A stretch of 64,000 nt of DNA from JBCBRD01 sp039819785 (GTDB lineage Bacteria > Pseudomonadota > Alphaproteobacteria > Rhizobiales > Hyphomicrobiaceae), in NCBI GenBank assembly GCA_039819785.1, contig JBCBRH010000008.1:1-64000 (forward strand), written 5' to 3'. The notes beneath the pieces were generated by a model. The model searched no databases. It was not told the origin of the DNA and saw only the letters and a list, made by a program, of their open reading frames with translations. A program made the translations under genes and the position numbers. Below are positions 25,475-34,844 of this stretch, piece by piece (the stretch's first letter is position 1; each line of letters starts with the position of its first letter).

Positions 25475-26938
25475 ATGAGCGGTCAGTCTTTTTTGCAGGA
25501 CGTCGAACGCCAGTTCGATGCGGCATCCCAGCATGTTCCCATGCAAGACGGGCTTGCGGAAAAAATCCGCGTTGCCAACGCCACGCTGACCGTCCGCTTC
25601 GGTGTCCGCCTGCGGGGGCGGATGGAGACATTTACCGGGTGGCGGGCGGTGCACAGTACGCATGTCAGTCCGGCCAAAGGCGGTATTCGGTTTGCTTCGA
25701 ACGTCGACCAGGAGGAGGTCGAAGCGTTGGCGGCTTTGATGACATACAAATGCGCGTTGTTGGGTCTGCCGTTTGGCGGCTCCAAGGGCGCGTTGCGGAT
25801 CGATCCCAGTCAATGGACGCTTGAGGAGTTGGAGAAGATCACGCGACGGTTCACACAGGAACTCGCGCGCCACAGCTTTTTGTCGCCCAGTCAGAATGTG
25901 CCGGCACCGGACATGGGTACGAACGAAATGACCATGGTGTGGATGAGTGACGAGTACCGACGCTGGTCGCCAACTGACATCAACGCGGTGGCGTCCGTGA
26001 CGGGCAAGCCCTTGGCGGCTGGCGGAATTGATGGACGGATCGAGGCGACAGGGCGCGGGGTGCAATATGCCATTCGCGAACTGTTTCGCCATCCACAAGA
26101 CTTGGCTGCCGCCGGGCTCAATGGGTCGCTCTCCGGCAAGCGCGTCATCGTGCAGGGGCTTGGGAACGTCGGCTATCACGCAGCGAAGTTTCTCAGCGAA
26201 GATGATGGATGCCTGATTGTTGGCGTGGTTGAGCGCGACGGCGGAGTTTATCGCGAGGACGGCATCGTGATCGAGGATTTGAAGCGGCATCTCAATGCCA
26301 CGGGCGGGGTGAAGGATTTCCTCGGCTGTGAATTTTTTGACGATGGCACAAGCCTGATGTTGCAGCCGTGTGACATTCTCATTCCCGCCGCCATGGAAGG
26401 CGTCATCAATGCGGACAATGCCGGCGACATCCAAGCGAAAGTGATTGCGGAAGCTGCAAATGGCCCGACGACCTTCGAGGCTGACCAGATCCTGAAAGCG
26501 CGCGGTGTTCTCATTTTGCCGGACCTCTACGTGAACGCAGGCGGTGTGATCGTCAGCTATTTCGAATGGGTCAAAAATCTGACGCATATCCCGTTCGGTC
26601 TGATGGAGCGCCGGCACCATGAGACAAGCCACCGGATGTTGGCGCATTCGCTTGAGGCGATGACCGGGAAAGAGTTCCCGATCGAGTCGGCGCGCGGTTT
26701 TCTGGAAGGTGCGCGCGAGATCGATCTGGTGCGATCAGGGCTCGATGAGATGATGCGCGGGGCCTATGAGGAGATTACGCGGGCGCGGAATGGGGGGCTG
26801 GCGCGCAACGGCGCGAGTGCCCCGGGCAAGAGTGATAAGGGCTCAGTTGATGCCGGTGAACGGCTCGATATGCGTACCGCGGCCTACGCGATTGCCATTG
26901 GGCGGGTCGGTGATGCGTATCGTGCGATCGGGTTGTGA
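25475..26938 (+). CDS. Glutamate dehydrogenase (Glu/Leu/Phe/Val family)
   Basis: A 487-residue NAD(P)-dependent glutamate dehydrogenase interconverting glutamate and 2-oxoglutarate plus ammonia. The substrate site is seen in KGGIRF and LPFGGSKGAL, the next Asp region in PAPDMGTNEMTMVWM, and the Rossmann motif in VIVQGLGNVGYHAAKFL. The chain is longer than the usual ~420-450 residues, partly because of a Gly/Ser/Lys-rich insert near the C-terminus (around NGASAPGKSDKG). The ATG at 25475 follows AAGGA. The coenzyme preference cannot be told by eye. Confidence 0.93.
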   Translation: MSGQSFLQDVERQFDAASQHVPMQDGLAEKIRVANATLTVRFGVRLRGRMETFTGWRAVHSTHVSPAKGGIRFASNVDQEEVEALAALMTYKCALLGLPFGGSKGALRIDPSQWTLEELEKITRRFTQELARHSFLSPSQNVPAPDMGTNEMTMVWMSDEYRRWSPTDINAVASVTGKPLAAGGIDGRIEATGRGVQYAIRELFRHPQDLAAAGLNGSLSGKRVIVQGLGNVGYHAAKFLSEDDGCLIVGVVERDGGVYREDGIVIEDLKRHLNATGGVKDFLGCEFFDDGTSLMLQPCDILIPAAMEGVINADNAGDIQAKVIAEAANGPTTFEADQILKARGVLILPDLYVNAGGVIVSYFEWVKNLTHIPFGLMERRHHETSHRMLAHSLEAMTGKEFPIESARGFLEGAREIDLVRSGLDEMMRGAYEEITRARNGGLARNGASAPGKSDKGSVDAGERLDMRTAAYAIAIGRVGDAYRAIGL

Positions 26939-26975
26939 CGCGACCTGCGTTCGACTTGGCGCACCGCGCCGCGGG

Positions 26976-27410
26976 CTACTCGTTCCAGGTCTGATAGTTG
27001 GCCCGCATATACGCCAACCCTTCTAAGATGATTTCTTCCAGGACGGCCTGATCGATGTCATCGAGCTTGTTGATGTAAATGCAGCTCTGGCCATTCTTAT
27101 GCTTGCCCAATCGCTCCAGCTTTTCCGAAATGTCGCGGTAGCCAGGCATAACGTAGACGGTGAGGGCCTTGGCCCGCGGACTAAAGCCAGTGATGAAGTA
27201 TTCGCCTTCACGGCCGCTTTCGTATTTGTAAGCGTATCGCCCGAAACCGATGATGGAGGGGCCCCACATCTTCGGCTTTTGCTTGGTGATACGCTTGAAG
27301 AGGTCCAGAAGCGCAAGTGCGTCTGCTTTCTTTTTGGGATCAGTAATCGCATTCAAGAAAGTTGAGGGTGAAGCCTTTGTTGGTTGTGTCTTGTTCTTGG
27401 AAGCAGCCAT
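26976..27410 (-). CDS. DUF1801 protein
   Basis: A 144-residue cytoplasmic protein. The segments KMWGPSIIGFGRYAYKYESGREGEYFITGFSPRAK and LTVYVMPGYRD mark the DUF1801 (YdhG-like) fold, and KLGKHKNGQSCIYINKLDDID is its usual C-terminal half. The biochemical function of the family is not established. It faces the glutamate dehydrogenase gene tail to tail. Confidence 0.88.
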   Translation of the reverse strand: MAASKNKTQPTKASPSTFLNAITDPKKKADALALLDLFKRITKQKPKMWGPSIIGFGRYAYKYESGREGEYFITGFSPRAKALTVYVMPGYRDISEKLERLGKHKNGQSCIYINKLDDIDQAVLEEIILEGLAYMRANYQTWNE

Positions 27411-27553
27411 TTGGGTTGTCCCTTGTTTGCTCAGGTTCTGACACTGTTCATTTTCAACGCGGCAAAGTGTTGAAACGCTGATAAAAATGAGCGCACAGAC
27501 GACTTATGCAGGGCTGAGGCTCTCAGGTTTAGATTTGTTTTGGGAGCGAAACG

Positions 27554-28291
27554 ATGTTTCGGACAATAGCAGTCGTGTCATTGGTCTGCTGTGGATTGGC
27601 CGTGAAAGCTGATGCCAGCGACTATCAGCATTCGTGTACGACGGCTGATGCACGCTTTGAGATTCAAGATGAGACGTTGTTTGTGCGCTCTGATCCGAAC
27701 CAGAGGGCTATCCCATATCAGGTTCTCGATAAAACGATGGTGTCCGAGCGGCGTGGGTATTGCGTAGCGGGTGGCAAGAATTACGGCTTTGAAGCCCAGA
27801 CGTACACGTTGCGCATTCGGTTTGATTATCAGGGGGCCACATTGGAAACGATGGCCCAATGCGATCTCGCATCTGATGGTTTGCCAGCGTCAGTGAATTG
27901 CGAGCGCGAGGTGACAACGTTTTTGAGCGGGGGCGGTGAGGCGGTGGCTACCGGGCCGACCATGTGGAACCACAACGGGTCCGTGATGCGGCTTGAGGCG
28001 GAGGGCAATCTCCGCCGGTTCGTCTATGACCGCCCTCGTGCGGGCATGGTGAAGGCAGGTGCGCGCTCCGGCGATGTTGTGTTTGAAGGGCAGCGGACTG
28101 GCGCGACGTATTCTGGCACGGCGTATATTTTTTCAAGGTCATGCGGGCAGGTGCCCTATCCGGTTGCCGGTAATGTGTCGGCCGACCAGCGTGCCGTGGT
28201 GCTGGAGGGGCAGGCCCCGAGGCTTGGAGCGAACTGTCAGGTCAAGTCCTATCGGCGTGACAGGCTGTCGTTTGAACTGATGGGCCGGTGA
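27554..28291 (+). CDS. Secreted protein, unknown function
   Basis: A 245-residue exported protein with a signal peptide ending near ADA (residue 21). The mature part is mainly beta, with several cysteines (HSCTTADA, YCVAGG, QCDLASDG, NCERE, SCGQVPY, NCQVKS) likely paired in the periplasm. The C-terminal part (residues ~170-245, from GDVVFEGQR to DRLSFELM) has the repeated-strand pattern often seen in alphaproteobacterial secreted proteins of unknown role. GGGAG lies eight bases before the ATG. Confidence 0.65.
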   Translation: MFRTIAVVSLVCCGLAVKADASDYQHSCTTADARFEIQDETLFVRSDPNQRAIPYQVLDKTMVSERRGYCVAGGKNYGFEAQTYTLRIRFDYQGATLETMAQCDLASDGLPASVNCEREVTTFLSGGGEAVATGPTMWNHNGSVMRLEAEGNLRRFVYDRPRAGMVKAGARSGDVVFEGQRTGATYSGTAYIFSRSCGQVPYPVAGNVSADQRAVVLEGQAPRLGANCQVKSYRRDRLSFELMGR

Positions 28292-28341
28292 TGGCCGGTG
28301 ATCGCCGACGCATTGGGGGCGTCGGGACTAGAGCTGGAACG

Positions 28342-29415
28342 TTAAGCGGCGGCGCCCTGACGGTTTTTTGAGAGCCAGTGTTCGACTGCAGCGACAGTTT
28401 CATCCACGGATGGGTGTGAAAGACCGCGACCATCGGCAATGGTTTTGACCAGCAGATCAACGCGCTCGATGTTTTGTGCGCCGGCTTCAAGGGCGCGTGC
28501 TGCCGACGAGGGCTTAATCAGGCCCTCACCTGCTGCGGCGTATTTTTCAAACGGAACAAGATCGTTTTCAGCCGCGCCGATGCTCATGCAAAGGGCTCTA
28601 ACCCAATCATAGACGTCCTTGGATTTTGCCAGATCGGTATGGACCGCGTCCCGGATCGAGCGCATCCCGTCTAACTGAATGCATCGATAGTTGCCAGTGA
28701 GCAGCATCGCCCATTTGGCCAGTGGGACAAATACCGAATTATGCACCTTCAGCTTAACTGGAACCTCGATGTCTTCGCCATCCATGGTGAAGCGCGCCTG
28801 TTCAATCCCCGCCTGCATATCACGCAGCATTTGTGTGCTGGCAGCATCTTCGAAGCTTGCGGCTTTGAAGTTTGTCGGCAGGCTGACTTGTAGGACGTTG
28901 GGCGGGTCATCGGGCGGACGAAAGGCTTGTGGGTCCGGGCTGCACAGCGTCATGTTGGCTGGATCGAAACCGTCCCACACGGTCGCATCGGCGTAACATT
29001 TTTGGATGGTTTCGGGGTCGATGCCCGGGATTCGCTTCATGAAAGGCAGCGGCGGCATGTTCATGATCGACATGCAGGGTTTGCCGCTCTGAGCGATTTT
29101 TGCCAGCAGTTCGCGCACCCCTGGCGCGCGGTATTGCGGCTCTTGCATGGCAAGTGCGATCAGATCGAAATTGTCTGGTGTGACGTCCTTGGTGCCACCC
29201 GCCGTAATGCTCCCAGACAGGCTTTTCGAATGGATTTCGACAAGGGCGTCACGGCCGCGCACCGGCATGCGAACGATAACCCCGTCGGCGTTGATTTTTT
29301 CAGCCTCCGCCGACAAACACAGCAGCTTCACTGCATGGCCAGCCATGGCGAGTTTGGTCGCGAGGAGTGATCCGTAGGACGCTCCAAAAATAAGAACGCT
29401 GTAGGGGCCGGGCAT
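28342..29415 (-). CDS. Ketopantoate reductase (ApbA/PanE)-like dehydrogenase
   Basis: A 357-residue protein with an N-terminal NAD(P)-binding domain (VLIFGASYGSLLATKLAMAGHAVKLLCL, a GxxxG variant of the usual GxGxxG) and a helical C-terminal domain (LKVHNSVFVPLAKWAMLLTGNYRC, then SIGAAENDLVPF). The layout is that of ApbA/PanE 2-dehydropantoate reductases, but the chain is ~50 residues longer and the dinucleotide motif is altered, so the substrate may differ. GGAG lies eight bases before the ATG. Confidence 0.7.
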   Translation of the reverse strand: MPGPYSVLIFGASYGSLLATKLAMAGHAVKLLCLSAEAEKINADGVIVRMPVRGRDALVEIHSKSLSGSITAGGTKDVTPDNFDLIALAMQEPQYRAPGVRELLAKIAQSGKPCMSIMNMPPLPFMKRIPGIDPETIQKCYADATVWDGFDPANMTLCSPDPQAFRPPDDPPNVLQVSLPTNFKAASFEDAASTQMLRDMQAGIEQARFTMDGEDIEVPVKLKVHNSVFVPLAKWAMLLTGNYRCIQLDGMRSIRDAVHTDLAKSKDVYDWVRALCMSIGAAENDLVPFEKYAAAGEGLIKPSSAARALEAGAQNIERVDLLVKTIADGRGLSHPSVDETVAAVEHWLSKNRQGAAA

Positions 29416-29682
29416 CTGACAGTTCTCCGGATTGAGCTGACATAGTGCGACTGACGTGTTTCGTGCGTCCTTCGACCAGGCAGGTCTTAGGGTACATCTA
29501 CGTCAGCGTCGGGCTCATAGAGACAGCAAGATGCGCTGCTTTACAATGCGGCTTTTGTTAATTGTGACTGGTTCAAGCCGCCGGGTCGAATCACATCTGG
29601 TTCCGGCTTTTGCCTGTGGTTCGGCGGGCATCGTTTCGTGAAACCCTGCGAGGCAAACGATGCCATCACCTCATTGCAGCGG

Positions 29683-31578
29683 CTAATCGCAACCGACGAT
29701 GCCGTTGAAACTGACGGTGATGACGTTGCCGCCTTCGAATTGCTCGCAAAGGCGCTGGCCTTCCAAGACCGTATTGCCGGTTCCGCTCAAGACATTGTTG
29801 CTTGTGACGCGCAGTGCTGCATCTTGGATGTTGTCGCCGAAGCTCACGTTTGAGATCAGGCCCTCGTTGCGGCGGGCGAACAAAATGGCATCGTTATAGC
29901 GTCCGTCAATATCCGAGATCGTGGTGTTGGTGATCGCAAAGCCGGTGTTGTCGGCTTCGATGTCGATGCCGTTGCCGCGCGCCACGTTTGAAATCCTCAG
30001 ATTGTTGAGCGTGTAGTTCGTGGTGTAGCTGGTCATGTGGACGCCGTGTCCACCGGTGTTGGTGATGTCCACGTCGTCGATCACCATGCCGGATGTGTGT
30101 TTGCTGAAGGTTTCGACGCCACGGTTCCAGGTTCCGGCGTCGGCACCGCCGCCATTAATGTTCAACCCCGCGACATGGGTGTTGGTGTTGACGACGAGGA
30201 CGGAGGCGTTGTCGGTCTGGGTTAATGTTGGGCGCATGCCAGGTGCGACAAACGAAAGCTTCCGGTGCGTTTGGCTGCCTACGATGTCGACCTTGGTGCC
30301 GCCGCCGATGAGTGTTTGATCCGGCAAAAGGGTCGCGTACTGATTGACGAATTCGCCGGCTGAGCCGCTCGCAATGATCAGGCTGTTGGAGCCGGCTTTC
30401 AAAATGGCATCATTGAAATTCTGATTGGCGTTGATGAAGGTAAGGCGGTTGAGTTCCACGCCCGTCTTGGCGTCCAATGCACGTTCGCGGGTCGTTGTCT
30501 TCGTACTCTTCGATGACGTTTTGCTCGTGGATTTTTTGTCGTGCACGACGTCGGTGTCACGTTCGAGGCCGTCTGTCATGCGGCGGGCCTGGAGCTGCCT
30601 TGCGGATGGCTGGAAGCCGTAGCCGCCGCTATTCAGGCTGGCTTTTTGCACGCGGGCAAGCGCGCTTTGGCCATAGAAGGGGATGCGCAGGCGGACACCG
30701 AATTCGTATTGGTGGTCGCGCACGTCGTCGTACTGGTATTCGGCTTCAGCTGTCAGCCTGGAGCCTGGCAGGTTCGGCACGATATCTTCGAAGCGGACCT
30801 CAAGGCGCATTCTCGTTCCGAGGATTTCTTCTTCGATGTCGGGGCTGTCGAAGTAGTAACCGCCCGCATACACACGGACGTCGGCGTTGTTGAAAATGGA
30901 AGGGTCAAAGCCGAGCTGCGGTGCGGCTAATTCCAATGGCAGTCTTACGCCGACTTCGGCATCAACGCCGTACATGGCATGTTCGCGTAGTTCGTTTGAG
31001 GTCGTCGTGGCCTCGATTGTTTCTGTGTTGAAGATTGAAATCAGCCCCTCGTCAAAGACGACTTCGCTGTCGATGACGGAGTTGAAGATCGTTGTGGTCG
31101 ACGTGCTGACCACTTCGGATTTGTTGAGTGGAAGGTAACCGTTGGCACGGAAATCAAAGTCGTGGGAGAGCAGTTCCACGCCACCGGAAATCTGATTGAA
31201 GCGGCTGCCCAGTTGGGATTCGCGTGTGTCGAAACCGCCCCAAAGACCCAGGTTGTAACCATCAAACATCTGCCGGTAGCCAAGTGCGAAGTTTCCCTCG
31301 CGTGCGTCTTCTTCAAAGGCTTTGAGGCGGATGTCGGTGAAGATCAACGCATCGTCTGTTTGCAGGAGTGGGGCCCACAGGGCTGCTTCTCCTCTGGCGC
31401 GGACGTTGCCTGAGTAGGCGCCCATCTCAAACCACGGCACCCAATTGTAGAGTTCTTGGGATGTCTGGTCAGTTGCCTTGTTCGGCTCGTTGTCGGCGCG
31501 GGCAATGGTTGGCACCAATGCCGTCATTGCAGCTACGGCCAATGGGGGAAAATTCGTTAACCAACGCTTCATGAACAT
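29683..31578 (-). CDS. Inverse autotransporter (type Ve) with beta-helix passenger
   Basis: A 631-residue outer-membrane protein. The signal peptide ends at ARA near residue 28. Residues ~50-335 carry an intimin/invasin-type inverse-autotransporter barrel: GEAALWAPLLQTDDALIFTDIRL, ALGYRQMFDGYNLGLWGGFDTRES, SGGVELLSHDFDFRANGYLPL and later YAGGYYFDSPDIEEE. A basic Lys/Ser/Thr linker (~345-370) leads to a passenger of ~240 residues rich in short turns (NTGGHGVHM, NLRISNVARGNGIDIEADNTGFAITNTTISDI), a right-handed parallel beta-helix, ending in CEQF..GCD. Ig-like domains, usual in this class, are absent. A cluster of TTAA half-sites (31588-31642) lies in the upstream region. Confidence 0.8.
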   Translation of the reverse strand: MFMKRWLTNFPPLAVAAMTALVPTIARADNEPNKATDQTSQELYNWVPWFEMGAYSGNVRARGEAALWAPLLQTDDALIFTDIRLKAFEEDAREGNFALGYRQMFDGYNLGLWGGFDTRESQLGSRFNQISGGVELLSHDFDFRANGYLPLNKSEVVSTSTTTIFNSVIDSEVVFDEGLISIFNTETIEATTTSNELREHAMYGVDAEVGVRLPLELAAPQLGFDPSIFNNADVRVYAGGYYFDSPDIEEEILGTRMRLEVRFEDIVPNLPGSRLTAEAEYQYDDVRDHQYEFGVRLRIPFYGQSALARVQKASLNSGGYGFQPSARQLQARRMTDGLERDTDVVHDKKSTSKTSSKSTKTTTRERALDAKTGVELNRLTFINANQNFNDAILKAGSNSLIIASGSAGEFVNQYATLLPDQTLIGGGTKVDIVGSQTHRKLSFVAPGMRPTLTQTDNASVLVVNTNTHVAGLNINGGGADAGTWNRGVETFSKHTSGMVIDDVDITNTGGHGVHMTSYTTNYTLNNLRISNVARGNGIDIEADNTGFAITNTTISDIDGRYNDAILFARRNEGLISNVSFGDNIQDAALRVTSNNVLSGTGNTVLEGQRLCEQFEGGNVITVSFNGIVGCD

Positions 31579-31847
31579 TACTCAAACCTTAACGCTACGC
31601 ACCTGAAGCGGGTTAAGCCGTTAAGGTAAATAAAGCGTTAAGCAGAGGTGAATGGCCTCCTCGTTATTGGGAGTTTGGGCGGTGTTTTTGGCGTTTACTT
31701 TCGGCACTGAGCAAGCGCGCCGTGGCGCACGGAAATGTCCGTTTCGATGATGGAAATGACGGTTGTTTCCGGAGTGTCTGGACAAGACCTGGTCTTATTT
31801 CAAAAGGCTTGATCGAAGCATCTTCCATTCATGGATAAGGGATTGTC

Positions 31848-32768
31848 ATGCCGCGTGTTCTTAGTCTTGCCATCATTATTTTCGCCGTTGGTTTTGTGGC
31901 TCTTTTCACGGCGCGACTGGCCTATGATTATTATGCGCGGCCCAATGGTGAAGTCATCAGCTCGGCGCAGGGCACAGGCGGGTTCATCTTTGGTGAAAGC
32001 GCCTGGTCGTTTGCATCCGGCGTTAAGAATTATGCTTCGCGTTCGTTTAAAGCGGGTGCCGGTGCACGGCCCGCCGGCGGTGTCATGGATGGGGGCGGTG
32101 GCGGAGCTGGTAGCCAGAAATATGAGAAGATCGCGAACGTCGGCTTACGAACCCAGGCGTTTGAAACGGACGAAAAGCGGCTGAGGGATCTCATAGGATC
32201 GAATGATGCGTTGATACAATTCGAGCGCCGGGAGGGTTTGAAAAGTTCGCGCCAGCTGCAATTAGCCGTCGGTGTCGGGCCGGACGTTTTCGATGGGTTT
32301 GTTGAAGACGTTCAGAGCATTGGGAAGCTGACGCGGTTGACGATCAACAAGTCGGATAAGACGAACGAATACCGGGAATTGCAGGCCAAGCGGGTGTCGC
32401 TGGAAAAAACGCGTGCGGCTTTGACCGAGTTAAAAAAACGCGAAGGCGAGGTGCCGGATATGATCGTGCTCGAAAAGGAAATTCTCGGTCTGGAGCAACA
32501 GATTCAATCGCTGGGTGTGAGCCTTGGCGACTTTGACGCCGAAAACGAGTTTGTGACGGTGAAACTTGTTTTGGCTGAAATGGGGAAGACGTTGTTCCGC
32601 GATATCAGTCTTGCCGCGCGCGCGCTGGCGGCTTTGGCGTGGACCATCCCTTGGTATGTCGGTATCTGGGCCGGATTGGCGTTTGCGTGCGTAGCGGTGA
32701 TTTGCGTCCTTTATGCTGTGCGGCTGGCCGTATCGTTCATGCCGAAGTCTGACAAGGTGGCTGGATAA
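31848..32768 (+). CDS. DUF4349 membrane protein
   Basis: A 306-residue protein with a signal-anchor helix at the N-terminus, a periplasmic domain and a second membrane helix near residue 275 (YVGIWAGLAFACVAVICVLYAV). The middle (~95-230) matches DUF4349: KYEKIANVGLRTQAFETDEKRL, the short basic stretch RLTINKSDKTNEYRELQAKR and a coiled coil with DMIVLEKEILGLEQQIQSL. The family's role is not known to me. A glycine-rich linker (~80-92) precedes it. AAGGGA is six bases from the ATG. Confidence 0.8.
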   Translation: MPRVLSLAIIIFAVGFVALFTARLAYDYYARPNGEVISSAQGTGGFIFGESAWSFASGVKNYASRSFKAGAGARPAGGVMDGGGGGAGSQKYEKIANVGLRTQAFETDEKRLRDLIGSNDALIQFERREGLKSSRQLQLAVGVGPDVFDGFVEDVQSIGKLTRLTINKSDKTNEYRELQAKRVSLEKTRAALTELKKREGEVPDMIVLEKEILGLEQQIQSLGVSLGDFDAENEFVTVKLVLAEMGKTLFRDISLAARALAALAWTIPWYVGIWAGLAFACVAVICVLYAVRLAVSFMPKSDKVAG

Positions 32769-32837
32769 CGGGTGAGAACCAGGTGGACTCGGGGTTTTTC
32801 AACGTTCTCCACTTGGGATTGTAGAACCGCGATCAGA

Positions 32838-34649
32838 CTAGGCCGCACGGGCGTACTGAGCATTTTCTGACCAGGTTTTGATCTTTTCGATATCAGGGGC
32901 TGCGCCGTCGCGAAGGAGCCGCTGACCTTCCGAACTTTGGGCAAAGTCCAATACGCCTGCGCACACATCCTCGACGGAGGCGTTGGCAACTGCTTCGGTT
33001 GTCCGGAAGCCTGCGCCGACGAGCAATTGTGCGTGTGTGCCACGAAGCTCAGGGATGGTTAGGACCAACCGTGTCTGATCCTGCCAGTCGCGGATGGCTG
33101 CCGGTGTGATGTGGCGCATTGCGACCTGGGCTGCCACGGCTTTGGGATCACAGGTCAGGAGATCGTTGATTGTCTTGATGCCCGCAGGTGCCAGTCGCTC
33201 AGCCGTCTTGTTGCCAATGCTTGGTGCATCGACTACGGGGCTGTCTTTCTCGATAAAGAAACGAAGCGGCCGGCCCGCGCCAGTCCGGTTTTGCGTCCGC
33301 AAATTCAATGGGGCGATGTTTTCAGCAACGGCAGCATCGGCGGCAATCGCCATGGCTTGCGGGCCTTGGTTGGGCCTAAGACTTGGTGATGCAGTAACCC
33401 CTGATGCCGACGTGACACTTGGTACGCTGATGGCGCGTGTGGACGTTTGCTCCTGGACCGGCTCCGGTGTTGCGGCGACCGGCATTGGAGGGATGGCGTG
33501 TTGGTCGACAGATGGTTGTGTTGATGCTGGCTTTGCCGTTTGACCTCTCGAAGTCAGGTCGAGGCTGGCCAGATCGCGTTGTGCGCTTGGAATTGTTGGA
33601 CGGTCGGTCCGTATTGGACGGTTGGAGCCAGACGCTAGGTTAGGCGGCTGGTTCGCGTCAGGTTTGGCGACATGTCCGAGCGACGCTTTTCGCGGCAGGC
33701 TGCAACGCTGCTCGCGAGCGGCTGAGCGTTCTTTGCGGCGCGATGCTGCCACCTCCCGCTCATGCAGGTCGAGGATAACGCGATCGTCTTCAGGCAGCGT
33801 CTTTGCCACGTCGCCGGTTTTTTGAAGTTCGTCGAACATGGCCTGGACGACCCTGCGGTCTTCGGAATCCTCAATCTTGCGCAGGACCCATTTGGCCGGG
33901 ATCTTGAGTGAAGCAATGGCGGTATCAGCCGTCAGGCTAACGGTCGGCGGCACAACGCGTGCGTCGATGATCGCGCGGTCGAGAAGTTGTGCAAAACCTG
34001 ACGCGGCATATAAGAGCAACGTCCCCACGGTCTCGCGGCCGACATCATCCAGTCCGGTTTCGGGAATGACTGAACCCCGGCTGAAGTCATAATGAGCGAT
34101 GAGCCGTTCATAGTCCTGGTGGGCGCGGTCAGCACTTTCGCAGACAAACGTTTCCACCCAGTTGGGCCCATCCGTCATCTTCGGATACTCAGTGTTGCCA
34201 CGTGCTAACGCTTCGCGGCGGATCGCGTTGTAGGACTTGTTGATCGACCATTCCACGGCGCGGTGGATTGCGTTTTCAGCCTTCGACTGTGCGGTGTGAA
34301 AAGGGTGAACAGGATCAGTGTAGTAGTGGCTCATCACACCGGCGCAGTACGCGGCTTCAGACCAATTGTATGACCCAAGTGCTTGAACTGTATGGTTATA
34401 CCAGTTGCGGACTTTTTCAGGTGCACCGCCCCAGTACGCATCGCCGGGGTGGAGGACGTGGTTCTTGAAGTCCTTGAATTCCTTATCGGGGGCTTTTGAG
34501 CCTTCCAGGAACAACTCGGCATGTTTCAGGAACATCCGGCGCCAGTCTTCAGCGGCGTCAACTTGTAGTTCGCGCAATGCATCGAGTGCGAGTTTGTGGT
34601 GTGTGCCATTGGCGTGCGCGGCGTAGATGATCTTGAAGAGCAACGTCAT
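32838..34649 (-). CDS. Zinc-dependent phospholipase C-like domain fused to DUF4332
   Basis: A 603-residue two-domain protein. Residues ~1-230 are helical with many His and Asp residues placed as in zinc-dependent phospholipase C/S1-P1-like proteins (AHANGTHHKL, FKNHVLHPGDAYWG, VMSHYYTDPVHPFHTAQSK). A Pro/Ser/Thr-rich linker (~300-440) follows. Residues ~465-590 form DUF4332, a helix-hairpin-helix-rich region (VDAPSIGNKTAERLAPAGIKTINDLL, then LRGTHAQLLVGAGFRTTEAVANASVEDV). No signal peptide is visible, so a cytoplasmic role is likely. It is divergent from the iron-sulfur photolyase gene with a 195-base shared promoter region. Confidence 0.72.
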   Translation of the reverse strand: MTLLFKIIYAAHANGTHHKLALDALRELQVDAAEDWRRMFLKHAELFLEGSKAPDKEFKDFKNHVLHPGDAYWGGAPEKVRNWYNHTVQALGSYNWSEAAYCAGVMSHYYTDPVHPFHTAQSKAENAIHRAVEWSINKSYNAIRREALARGNTEYPKMTDGPNWVETFVCESADRAHQDYERLIAHYDFSRGSVIPETGLDDVGRETVGTLLLYAASGFAQLLDRAIIDARVVPPTVSLTADTAIASLKIPAKWVLRKIEDSEDRRVVQAMFDELQKTGDVAKTLPEDDRVILDLHEREVAASRRKERSAAREQRCSLPRKASLGHVAKPDANQPPNLASGSNRPIRTDRPTIPSAQRDLASLDLTSRGQTAKPASTQPSVDQHAIPPMPVAATPEPVQEQTSTRAISVPSVTSASGVTASPSLRPNQGPQAMAIAADAAVAENIAPLNLRTQNRTGAGRPLRFFIEKDSPVVDAPSIGNKTAERLAPAGIKTINDLLTCDPKAVAAQVAMRHITPAAIRDWQDQTRLVLTIPELRGTHAQLLVGAGFRTTEAVANASVEDVCAGVLDFAQSSEGQRLLRDGAAPDIEKIKTWSENAQYARAA

Positions 34650-34844
34650 GGGCGCATCTCATTTGCGTTGTGGCAGCGGCAAGTCGCAGTGGTGCGAAGG
34701 CGGCCGGGAAGCTGTTGCATGCGACGTTAGGTGAGTCGGCGCCGTGACGGAAACCGCCAGCGTGGCTTTGATGCTGATCGGTCGAGCATGTGGGGGCGTA
34801 GTCACTACGTTCTGGATAACCCTCAAAAAGGCACTGACCCTCGT

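Noticed and set aside
25214..26647. Long open frame (477 codons) on the strand opposite glutamate dehydrogenase
   Set aside because: It mirrors the dehydrogenase gene and also runs over the TPP riboswitch; such mirror frames arise from GC-rich codon structure. No family motif or ribosome-binding site is seen.
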